From Oscillospiraceae bacterium (GTDB taxonomy: Bacteria; Bacillota; Clostridia; Oscillospirales; Oscillospiraceae): a DNA stretch of 64,000 nt. The stretch spans positions 1 to 64,000 of the forward strand of contig JAETNP010000029.1 in NCBI GenBank assembly GCA_021768185.1. Direction: 5' to 3'. Both the position numbers and the translations under genes were made by a program. The notes under the pieces were generated by a model that did not search any database, had not been told where the DNA came from, and saw only the letters and a list, made by a program, of their open reading frames with translations. Below are positions 17,031 through 24,575 of the stretch, in pieces (positions within the stretch are counted from its first letter, which is position 1; each line of letters starts with the position of its first letter).

Positions 17031-17081
17031 ACGCTGCATATCATATTATTTCATCATCATTGAAAGCGAGGAGAATTTTTC

Positions 17082-17660
17082 TTGGACGCAGACAGTAAAA
17101 AGCAGAAGCAGCAAAAGAAGAAGGGGAAGGGGGAGAAATCCTCCGGACGCTGGGCGGTGCAGGTGTTTTTTATCGCCGTGTTCCTGTCGGCGGCGCTGAG
17201 CTTTGCCTCCGACCAGGCGCTGAACGGGGCGGGGTTGGCGGTGGCCTTCGCGGTGCTGCTGGCGTTTATCCTGCTGGGCATCGTCTTCGACATTATCGGC
17301 GTGGCGGTGACGGCGGCGGATGAAAAGCCCTTCCACTCCATGGCGGCCCGAAAGACCCCCGGGGCCCGGGAGGCGCTGGGCCTCATCCGGAAGGCCGACA
17401 AGGTGTCCAGCTTCTGCAACGACGTGGTGGGGGACATCTGCGGCATCATCTCCGGTTCCACCGGCGCGGTGATCGTGGTGCAGATCCAGTCGGCCTTCGG
17501 TACGCCGGGCGTTGTGATCTCCCTGGCGGTGACGGCCCTGACCTCCGGTCTGACCATCGGGGGCAAGGCGCTGGGCAAGAGCTTCGCCATCGCCAAGAGC
17601 ACGGCGGTGCTCCAGCTGGTGGGACGGTTCTTACATCTGTTCAGCCGCAAGAAGAGGTGA
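17082..17660 (+). CDS. oapA: OLE-associated membrane protein A (OapA-like)
   Basis: 192 residues, TTG start behind GAGGAG. A lysine-rich N-terminus (KKQKQQKKKGKG) suits RNA binding. Four hydrophobic segments follow, at about 27-43, 48-72, 118-150 and 153-170. Acidic residues lie in the membrane-flanking motif VFDIIGVAVTAADEKPFHS and in RKADKVSSFCNDVVGDICG, which fits the D-x3-D/R-x3-D pattern reported for OapA, a DUF21-like protein that binds OLE RNA. It sits directly upstream of dxs, with 7 bases between them, as in known OLE loci. Assignment is by memory of the family and context, not by a search. Confidence 0.8.
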   Translation: MDADSKKQKQQKKKGKGEKSSGRWAVQVFFIAVFLSAALSFASDQALNGAGLAVAFAVLLAFILLGIVFDIIGVAVTAADEKPFHSMAARKTPGAREALGLIRKADKVSSFCNDVVGDICGIISGSTGAVIVVQIQSAFGTPGVVISLAVTALTSGLTIGGKALGKSFAIAKSTAVLQLVGRFLHLFSRKKR

Positions 17661-17667
17661 AACGATT

Positions 17668-19506
17668 TTGATTCTGGAGCGTATTTCCACCCCGGCGGAC
17701 GTGAAGGCGCTGAACGGGGCGGAACTGAAAATCTTGTGTGAGGAGCTGCGCCGGTTCCTGGTGGAGAGTGTGGCCCGCACCGGAGGGCATCTGGCCTCCA
17801 ACCTGGGGGCCGTGGAGCTGACGGTGGCCCTCCACCGGGTCTATGACACGGAGAAGGACCGGCTGGTGTTCGATGTGGGCCACCAGTGCTATGTCCACAA
17901 GCTGCTCACCGGACGGCGGGGGATGTTCGGCAGCCTCCGGCAGCTGGGAGGCCTGTCCGGCTTCCCAAAGCCGGAGGAGAGCGTCCATGACGCCTTTGTG
18001 GCCGGACACGCGTCCAACTCCGTGTCCGTGGCCCTTGGCATAGCCCGGGCCAGGACATTGATGGGGGAGGACTACGGCGTGGCGGCCCTCATCGGAGACG
18101 GGGCCCTCACCGGCGGGCTGGCCTACGAGGGGCTCAACGACGCCGGGGCCTCCGGGGAGCCCATGGTGGTGATCCTCAACGACAACGGCATGTCCATCGA
18201 CCCCAATGTGGGCGGCGTGGCGACCCATCTGAGCCGCCTGCGGCTGCGGCCCGGGTACTATCGGTTCAAAAAGAGCTACCGGGCGGTGCTGGAGCATGTC
18301 CCCGGCGGGCAGCGGATCTACCGGGTGAACCACCGGATTAAGAGCGGCATCAAGAAGGCTATCTACCCCTGCTCCATGTTTGAGGACATGGGGTTCACCT
18401 ACCTGGGGCCGGTGGATGGGCACAACGTTGAGCAGCTGTGTACCACCCTGGCCTGGGCCAGGGAGATGGACTGCCCGGTGCTGCTCCATGTGCGCACAGT
18501 GAAGGGAAAGGGCTACAAGCCCGCCGAGACCCAGCCGGAACGGAGCCATGGGGTCGCCCCTTTTGACCCGGCCGTGGGGCCGGACCTGGGCCGAAGCATC
18601 GACTTCTCCTATATTCTGGGCCATGAGCTGGTGGAGCTGGCGGGGAGGAACCGGCGCATCTGCGCCGTTACCGCCGCCATGGCGGAGGGAACAGGTTTGC
18701 AGGAGTTTGCCTCCGCCTGGCCCAAACGCTTTTTTGACGTGGGCATTGCCGAGGGCCACGCCGTGGCCATGTCGGCGGGACTGGCGAAGCAGGGAATGGT
18801 CCCGGTGTTTGCCGTATATTCCAGCTTTTTGCAGCGGGGCTTCGACATGCTGCTCCACGATGTGGCGTTGCAGGGGCTTCACGTGGTGCTGGCGGTGGAC
18901 CGGGCAGGGCTGGTGGGCTCCGACGGACCTACCCATCACGGCTGTCAGGACGTGGGGTACCTCACTCAGATCCCCGGTATGACGGTGCTGTGTCCGGCCT
19001 GTTTTGAGGAGCTGAAGGCTATGCTGCGTGCAGCCATTGACATGGAAGGTCCTGTGGCCGTCCGGTATCCCAGAGGCGGCGAGGGGCGGCAGTACCCGGC
19101 GTGGAATGGGGAGGGCGCGTCTCTCCTGCGGCCGGGGACGGATGTGACGCTGGCCGCCTATGGGACGCTGACGGACGAGGCCCTTGCGGCGGCGGAGCTG
19201 CTGGAGGAAAAGGGCGTCAGCGCCGAGGTGGTCAAGATCCACCGGATCGCGCCTCTGGAGGCGGGGCCGGCAGCGGAATCGGTCCGGCGTACCGGGCGGC
19301 TGCTGGTGCTGGAGGACTGCAACGAGAACGGGTCCGTCGGACAGCAGCTGGCTTCGGCGCTGGTTCAGGCGGGAGTCGTGCCCGGGACGTTGATTCTGAA
19401 AAATTTGAAGAATGGCTTTGCCCCCCAAGGGACGGTGCCGCAGCTGCGGAAGCTGCTGGGTCTGGACGCCGAGGGCGTGGCGGCGGCGGTACTGGAGATG
19501 TTATGA
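17668..19506 (+). CDS. dxs: 1-deoxy-D-xylulose-5-phosphate synthase
   Basis: 612 residues, TTG start with an AGAGGTGA ribosome site overlapping the oapA end. Thiamine-diphosphate enzyme: GHQCYVHKLLTGRR, the ThDP/Mg motif GDGALTGGLAYEGLNDAG and, in the pyrimidine domain, GIAEGHAVAMSAGLA, then a transketolase C-domain. It condenses pyruvate with glyceraldehyde-3-phosphate, the first step of the MEP isoprenoid route. The gene order oapA-dxs matches OLE loci. Confidence 0.96.
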   Translation: MILERISTPADVKALNGAELKILCEELRRFLVESVARTGGHLASNLGAVELTVALHRVYDTEKDRLVFDVGHQCYVHKLLTGRRGMFGSLRQLGGLSGFPKPEESVHDAFVAGHASNSVSVALGIARARTLMGEDYGVAALIGDGALTGGLAYEGLNDAGASGEPMVVILNDNGMSIDPNVGGVATHLSRLRLRPGYYRFKKSYRAVLEHVPGGQRIYRVNHRIKSGIKKAIYPCSMFEDMGFTYLGPVDGHNVEQLCTTLAWAREMDCPVLLHVRTVKGKGYKPAETQPERSHGVAPFDPAVGPDLGRSIDFSYILGHELVELAGRNRRICAVTAAMAEGTGLQEFASAWPKRFFDVGIAEGHAVAMSAGLAKQGMVPVFAVYSSFLQRGFDMLLHDVALQGLHVVLAVDRAGLVGSDGPTHHGCQDVGYLTQIPGMTVLCPACFEELKAMLRAAIDMEGPVAVRYPRGGEGRQYPAWNGEGASLLRPGTDVTLAAYGTLTDEALAAAELLEEKGVSAEVVKIHRIAPLEAGPAAESVRRTGRLLVLEDCNENGSVGQQLASALVQAGVVPGTLILKNLKNGFAPQGTVPQLRKLLGLDAEGVAAAVLEML

Positions 19507-20027
19507 TTTTCTATGAAGACGGCGCGGTCGTGATCCGGAACATGACGGACGCGGACGCGGAGGCCCTTGCCGCCGGGGAGACTGCCCAGGGCTGGGGGGA
19601 TACGGCGGAGAAACACCGGATGCGCCTGCGGGACCAGGCGGCAGGGCGGTGCGTCGCCCTTGCGGCGGAGTACTGCGGGCAGACCGCTGGGTATCTCAGC
19701 GTCTACCGCCGGGTGGAGCACGGTCCCTTCGCGGGGAAAGAAATGCCGGAACTGGTGGACTTCGGGGTGCTGGAGAAATTCCGCAGGCATGGAATCGGCG
19801 GGAAGCTGATGGACGCGGCGGAGAAGCTGGCGGGGGAGACATCGCCGGTGGTTGGTCTGGGCGTTGGGCTGCACAGCGGATACGGCAGCGCCCAGCGGAT
19901 GTATGTGCTGCGGGGCTACGTGCCGGACGGCAGCGGCGTATGGTACCGGGACGAGGTATGTCCGCCTTATGGAGACTGCCGGAATGACGACGATCTGGTG
20001 CTCTATTTGTCAAAGAAACTGCGATAA
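19503..20027 (+). CDS. GNAT-family N-acetyltransferase
   Basis: 174 residues; its ATG overlaps the dxs stop (ATGA). The GNAT acetyl-CoA loop is seen as VLEKFRRHGIGGKLMDAAE (Q/R-x2-G-x-G/A), with the preceding strand VDFGV and the C-terminal GYGSAQRMYVLRGY. Many such proteins acetylate small molecules or antibiotics; the substrate is unknown. Probably co-transcribed with dxs. Confidence 0.88.
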   Translation: MIFYEDGAVVIRNMTDADAEALAAGETAQGWGDTAEKHRMRLRDQAAGRCVALAAEYCGQTAGYLSVYRRVEHGPFAGKEMPELVDFGVLEKFRRHGIGGKLMDAAEKLAGETSPVVGLGVGLHSGYGSAQRMYVLRGYVPDGSGVWYRDEVCPPYGDCRNDDDLVLYLSKKLR

Positions 20028-20102
20028 CAGCGGAGGGAAACGGAATGACCAGCCGCGATGTGCGTCCTTATTGCTTCGGGAGCCGGAACGGAGACTGATG
20101 AA

Positions 20103-20651
20103 ATGGTAAAAAAAGACATGCGCCGCAGCGAATGGCGCCGTATCCTCCGGAGGGAGTACGTCAGCCGGGACTGCCGGATGCACGGGCTCAGAGGAAAGGA
20201 GAGCCTGCTGGTCATCCGGGAGGTGACCGGACCGCTGACCGTCCGCGACGGGGGCGAGGATGTGCTGATTGCGGAGAAGGATTACGCCTGGGTGCAGATC
20301 GCGCTGGAAGGGCTGCCCTTCTGGCTGACCGCCATGTATGACGCCCGAGGGCGGCTGATCCAGATCTATTTTGACATTACCGCAGGCAACCGGTTCGACG
20401 ATCCGGAAAATCCTACGTTTGTAGATATGTATCTGGACATCGTGGTGAACGGCCGTGGCGAGCTGTTTGTGATGGATCAGGACGAGCTGGATGAGGCTCT
20501 GGCGGAGGGGACCATCACCCAGGAGGAATGGGACAAGGCCAGTGCGGCCTGTAGGCGTTTGTATGCGTATCTGAAGGAAAACCGGGAAGCCGTTTTGGAG
20601 CTGTGCGGTCGAGTATACCGGGAATTGTGGGAGCAGTTGGCTTCCCAGTGA
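20103..20651 (+). CDS. DUF402 domain protein
   Basis: 182 residues if started at the ATG at 20103 (GGAG 12 bases upstream); an in-frame ATG at 20058 has no useful ribosome site. The core WVQIALEGLPFWLTAMYD, IYFDITAGN and YLDIVVNGRGELFVMDQDEL matches DUF402, a beta-barrel family that includes nucleoside phosphatases and FomD-like phosphohydrolases. It keeps the acidic D-x2-L-D-I and D-Q-D-E-L clusters that bind metal in that family. Function in this operon unknown. Confidence 0.8.
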   Translation: MVKKDMRRSEWRRILRREYVSRDCRMHGLRGKESLLVIREVTGPLTVRDGGEDVLIAEKDYAWVQIALEGLPFWLTAMYDARGRLIQIYFDITAGNRFDDPENPTFVDMYLDIVVNGRGELFVMDQDELDEALAEGTITQEEWDKASAACRRLYAYLKENREAVLELCGRVYRELWEQLASQ

Positions 20652-20668
20652 GAGACAAGGAGAGAGAA

Positions 20669-21433
20669 ATGTTACTGCAAGAATTTGACCCGAACCCGGT
20701 GGCGGTCATCAACCCCACCGACATACATCAACCGATTGAGGGGTGTCCCAAGGTGGCGGTGTCCTGCTTCGAGCGGGGGACCTTTTATCGGATAGTGGAG
20801 CGGTTGGGCGGTGTGGAGATTGCGCTGACTAAGACAGCAAACCTGACGATCCCGGTCTATCGCGCGGAGTATAAGGGAACAGAAATCGCCCTGTACGAGG
20901 CTGATGTAGGTGCGTCGGCCTGTGTGGGGATGTTGGAGGATTTGTTTGCATTCGGGGTGGAGAAGTTGGTGCTGTTCGGGACTTGTGGGGTGCTGGACCG
21001 GTCTATTGGAGACTGCGGTATTATTATCCCGACTTCTGCCCTGCGGGATGAGGGAACCAGCTTTCATTATGCGCCGCCTTCGGCTGAGATTGAAGTAAAC
21101 CCGAAATATCGGGAGGAATTTATAGAGATTTTAGGACAGCACAAATGCTCCTATACGCTGGGTAAGGTCTGGACTACGGACGCTATGTATCGCGAGACGG
21201 CGGAGAAAGCGGCGAGACGGAAAGCGCAAGGGTGCGTGTGCGTGGATATGGAGTGCTCGGCGGTGGCCGCGCTGGCGCAGTTCCGGGGGAAAGAGGTGTT
21301 CCACTTCTTCCACGCGGCGGATAACTTGGACGGAGAGAGCTGGGACAGAAGGAGTCTCAGCGGAGACGCCAACATCACCGGGAAAGATAAGGCCGCGCTG
21401 CTGGCGCTGGAGCTGGCGGCGAGAATCGCTTGA
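20669..21433 (+). CDS. nucleoside phosphorylase (Udp/DeoD superfamily)
   Basis: 254 residues, ATG behind AAGGAGAG. Motifs: LYEADVGASACVGMLEDL (phosphate/ribose site), LFGTCGVLD and VDMECSAVAALAQFRGKEV, with the ribose-binding Met-Glu. It probably splits a purine or pyrimidine nucleoside with phosphate in salvage; uridine phosphorylase is the closest guess. Codon use here is less GC-rich than in the neighbours on either side. Confidence 0.85.
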   Translation: MLLQEFDPNPVAVINPTDIHQPIEGCPKVAVSCFERGTFYRIVERLGGVEIALTKTANLTIPVYRAEYKGTEIALYEADVGASACVGMLEDLFAFGVEKLVLFGTCGVLDRSIGDCGIIIPTSALRDEGTSFHYAPPSAEIEVNPKYREEFIEILGQHKCSYTLGKVWTTDAMYRETAEKAARRKAQGCVCVDMECSAVAALAQFRGKEVFHFFHAADNLDGESWDRRSLSGDANITGKDKAALLALELAARIA

Positions 21434-21445
21434 GGAGGACATCAG

Positions 21446-22102
21446 ATGGCTTATCAATGGCTTGACATGGAGCGGTTTCCGCGCAGGGAGCATTTTGAAT
21501 ATTTCAGCAGTCTGGCGTATCCCTATGTGGGGACTACCGCCAATGTGGACATTACGGAGGTCCTGCAAAAAATCAAACGCGAGAAGCTGCCGTTCTTCCT
21601 GACGGTCTGTTACTGCGCCGCCCGGGCCGCTAACAGCGTCCCGGAGCTGCGGCAGCGGATCAGGGAGGGGCGGATCGTCGAATATGACCGGTGCCGGGTT
21701 TCCCATACCGTGGCGCTGGAGGATGGGACCTTCTGCTACTGCACGCTGGAGAACGAGCCTGATTTTTACGCCTATCTTGACGCGGGCAGGAAGGCCCAGG
21801 AGGCGGCGAAGCGGCAGGCCAGCATTGCGGAGGACCCGGAGGAGGCGCTGGAAAAATTCTTTGTGTCATCCCTGCCCTGGCTGAGCTATACGGCGCTGGT
21901 CCAGCCTGTTCCCAGTCCGGCGGACAGCAACCCACGCATCACCTTTGGGAAGTACTTCTCCCAAGGGGAGAGAGTCCTGCTGCCGGTGTCCCTGCTGTGC
22001 AACCACGCGCTGGTGGACGGACGGCATATCGCGGCTTTTTACCAGGCGATGGACGAGGAGCTGGCGGCTGTCGCCGCCGCAGCGGGGGAGAGAGATGAGT
22101 AA
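21446..22102 (+). CDS. chloramphenicol acetyltransferase-like protein
   Basis: 218 residues, the length of type A CAT trimers. The catalytic His motif is present near the C-terminus as NHALVDGRHIAAFYQAM (H-x3-D-G), and the N-terminus MERFPRREHFEYFSS is typical. It transfers acetyl from acetyl-CoA to an acceptor. Whether it inactivates chloramphenicol cannot be told; many chromosomal homologues do so poorly. Its 3' end overlaps tlyA by 8 bases, so it has been captured in the dxs-tlyA operon. Confidence 0.87.
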   Translation: MAYQWLDMERFPRREHFEYFSSLAYPYVGTTANVDITEVLQKIKREKLPFFLTVCYCAARAANSVPELRQRIREGRIVEYDRCRVSHTVALEDGTFCYCTLENEPDFYAYLDAGRKAQEAAKRQASIAEDPEEALEKFFVSSLPWLSYTALVQPVPSPADSNPRITFGKYFSQGERVLLPVSLLCNHALVDGRHIAAFYQAMDEELAAVAAAAGERDE

Positions 22103-22901
22103 GAAAATCAGGCTGGACGTCCTCCTGACGGAGAAGGGCCTCCAGGAGAGCCGCCAGAAGGCCCAGGCTACCATCATGAGCGGGCTGGTCTACGTCAACG
22201 GCCAGCGGGTGGACAAGCCCGGCACCGCTGTGGCGGAGGACGCCGCTGTAGAAATTCGGGGGAACACGCTTCGGTATGTCAGCCGGGGCGGCTTGAAGCT
22301 GGAAAAGGCCATGGCGGTGTGGCCCATCGAATTGGCGGGCAAGATCTGCATGGACGTGGGCGCGTCCACTGGAGGCTTTACGGACTGTATGCTCCAGAAC
22401 GGCGCGGCGAAGGTCTACGCGGTGGACGTGGGCTACGGCCAGCTGGCGTGGAGCCTGCGGAGTGATGAGCGGGTGGTGTGCCTGGAGCGGACCAATGCCC
22501 GATATCTGGACCATGCGGTCATCCCGGAGGAGCCGGATTTTTCCAGCGTGGATGTGAGCTTTATTTCCCTGAAATTGATCCTCCCCGCCATCGCCGCCGT
22601 ATTGAAGGACGGGGGCGAGGTGGTCTGTCTGGTGAAGCCCCAGTTTGAGGCGGGAAAGGAGAAGGTGGGCAAAAAGGGCGTGGTCCGTGACCCCGCTGTC
22701 CACCGGGAGGTGCTGGAGCATTTCCTGGACCATGCGCAGGAGAGCGGGTTTACGGTTTTGGATCTGAGTTACTCCCCCGTCCGGGGGCCGGAGGGGAATA
22801 TCGAGTACCTGGGCTGGCTGCGGAAGGGCGCGGGGGAGGAAAAGTCCTTCGACCTAGCCGCGCTGGTGGAGGCGTCCCACGGGGAGCTGGAGCGAAACTG
22901 A
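22095..22901 (+). CDS. tlyA: TlyA-family rRNA 2'-O-methyltransferase
   Basis: 268 residues. An N-terminal S4 RNA-binding domain (RLDVLLTEKGLQESRQKA, about 6-65) is followed by an FtsJ-like SAM methyltransferase domain (DVGASTGGFTDCMLQNGA, VKPQFEAGKEKVGKKGV). It methylates ribose 2'-OH in rRNA; some homologues were first described as haemolysins. It belongs to the conserved dxs-tlyA-nadK-argR-recN order. Confidence 0.93.
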   Translation: MSKKIRLDVLLTEKGLQESRQKAQATIMSGLVYVNGQRVDKPGTAVAEDAAVEIRGNTLRYVSRGGLKLEKAMAVWPIELAGKICMDVGASTGGFTDCMLQNGAAKVYAVDVGYGQLAWSLRSDERVVCLERTNARYLDHAVIPEEPDFSSVDVSFISLKLILPAIAAVLKDGGEVVCLVKPQFEAGKEKVGKKGVVRDPAVHREVLEHFLDHAQESGFTVLDLSYSPVRGPEGNIEYLGWLRKGAGEEKSFDLAALVEASHGELERN

Positions 22902-22939
22902 AAATGCGGAGCAAGGGTTGACGGGAACTCCCGGCGCTG

Positions 22940-23165
22940 TTTTCCGTGAATTGATTTGACTACTTTATGCGGTCAAATCAATTCACGGAAAATGCGCGCT
23001 AAAGCCGCGCGGTTTGGGATTGTTCTGCGGAGAAGATTTTTTTCGGGCGCGGCTTTTGGGGAATTTCGCGCCTGCGGGCGCGACCAGAGGCTCTGCCTCT
23101 GGACTCCGCCGCCTTTGAAAAGGCGGGCGAAACTTTTAATGTGCGTTCTGCGGAGCCTTTGATTT
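22940..23165. repeat. hairpin-rich extragenic element between tlyA and nadK
   Basis: It starts with a perfect 21-bp inverted repeat (22940-22960 and 22972-22992, 11-base loop). Three more hairpins follow: CGCGCC/GGCGCG (23067-23082), CCAGAGGC/GCCTCTGG (23084-23102) and CCGCCTTT/AAAGGCGG (23109-23126). The intergenic gap (22902-23227) holds no ORF of note. The CCAGAGGC...CCGCCTTTGAAAAGGCGG cassette resembles interspersed repeats common in Oscillospiraceae genomes (from memory). Confidence 0.65.
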
Positions 23166-23227
23166 ATATTGAAGTTAGTGATTCTTTGCGATAATACCAA
23201 CCACAAGCCTTGTCGGAGGTATATGTG

Positions 23228-24103
23228 ATGAAACGCGTGATATTATGCCCCAACCCCTACCGGGACAAGGGCCTGACGGCGGCGAAGGCGGCGGAGTCGA
23301 TCCTGAAAAGCGTGGGTTTGACTACGGTCTACTGCCTGCCCTTCCGGCCGGAGGGCGGGGACGGACAATTCGGCGTGCCCCTGCGGCCCCTCCAGCAGGA
23401 GCTGCGAAACAGCGACCTGGTGGTCGCCTTCGGCGGGGACGGGACCATCCTGCATCTGGCCCGGGCGGCCTCCATGCGGGGAGTGCCGGTGCTGGGGGTG
23501 AACCTGGGGAGCCTGGGGTTCATGTCGGACCTGGAGTCAGGGGAGCTGGAGCTGCTGAAAAATCTGGCCACGGGCCAGTTCCGCCGGGAGAAGCGGATGA
23601 TGCTGGACGTGTCCGTCTGGCGGGAGGGCCGGACGGTCTACACCGGCAGCGCCCTCAACGACGCGGTGGTCACCAAGGGGGCCATGGCCCGGGTGGTCCG
23701 CCTCCAGGTGTCGGCGGGGGAGGACCGACTGGGTATCTTCTCCGGGGACGGCGTGGTGGTAGCCACCCCCACCGGGTCCACGGGATACTCCCTCTCGGCG
23801 GGGGGGCCCATCGTGGAGCCTACGGCGCGGAATTTCGTCATCAGCCCCATCTGCGCCCACTCGGTCTTCACCAAATCCTTTGTACTCTCCGCCGCCGGGA
23901 CGGTGACCGTGGCCCCGGCGGAGCTGAACCGGAAGCAGGTCTATCTCTCGGTGGACGGCGGCAAGGCCTTCGCCCTGCGACAGGGCGATCAGGTGCACAT
24001 CGGCCGGTCCCGGTACGAGACGGAGCTGCTCCGGCTTACTGATAAAAGCATTTACGACATTCTGCGGACAAAAATGACAGGAGGCATCGGCTATGAAAAA
24101 TGA
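23228..24103 (+). CDS. nadK: NAD kinase
   Basis: 291 residues, ATG at 23228 with GGAGG upstream; a TTG 18 bases earlier is less likely. Motifs: GGDGTILHLARA (catalytic Asp), NLGSLGFMSDLE and TPTGSTGYSLSAGGPIVEP. It phosphorylates NAD to NADP. The end overlaps argR by 11 bases. Confidence 0.95.
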   Translation: MKRVILCPNPYRDKGLTAAKAAESILKSVGLTTVYCLPFRPEGGDGQFGVPLRPLQQELRNSDLVVAFGGDGTILHLARAASMRGVPVLGVNLGSLGFMSDLESGELELLKNLATGQFRREKRMMLDVSVWREGRTVYTGSALNDAVVTKGAMARVVRLQVSAGEDRLGIFSGDGVVVATPTGSTGYSLSAGGPIVEPTARNFVISPICAHSVFTKSFVLSAAGTVTVAPAELNRKQVYLSVDGGKAFALRQGDQVHIGRSRYETELLRLTDKSIYDILRTKMTGGIGYEK

Positions 24104-24545
24104 CCGTCAGCGCCGCATTCTGGAGATCGTGGAGCGGGAGCCCATCGACACCCAGGAGCAGCTGCAGCAGAAGCTCCAGGAGCAGGGAGTCACCTGCACC
24201 CAGGCCACCATTTCCCGGGACATCAAGCAGCTCCATCTCATCAAGGAGCCGGTGGGGCAGGGGCGGTACCGCTACACCGTCTCCAGCCAGCGCAACCGGC
24301 TGAACGTGGCGGACAAGCTGCGCACCATTTTCCGGGAGAGCATCGTCAGCGTGGATTTCGCCCAGAACATTGTGGTCATTAAGACCATGGCGGGATTGGC
24401 CAACGCGGCGGCGGCCGCCCTGGACAGCATGAACGTTCCCGACATGGTGGGAACGCTGGCGGGGGACGACACGGCCCTGCTGGTGATGAAGGACATGGAG
24501 GCGGCCAGGGGGTTCTGCGAGGATATCCATGAGATGCTGAAATGA
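24093..24545 (+). CDS. argR: arginine repressor
   Basis: 150 residues. An N-terminal winged helix with the family signature ATISRDIKQLHLIK (about 42-55) is followed by a C-terminal hexamerisation/arginine-binding domain with the GTLAGDDTALLV segment. It represses arginine biosynthesis with arginine as co-repressor. Located between nadK and recN, as in most Firmicutes. Confidence 0.96.
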   Translation: MKNDRQRRILEIVEREPIDTQEQLQQKLQEQGVTCTQATISRDIKQLHLIKEPVGQGRYRYTVSSQRNRLNVADKLRTIFRESIVSVDFAQNIVVIKTMAGLANAAAAALDSMNVPDMVGTLAGDDTALLVMKDMEAARGFCEDIHEMLK

Positions 24546-24575
24546 TATGGGGCGCGGGAAAGAGGAGAACACACG

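Noticed and set aside
17641-19428. 595-residue minus-strand frame opposite dxs
   Set aside because: Exact shadow of a strongly conserved dxs reading frame.
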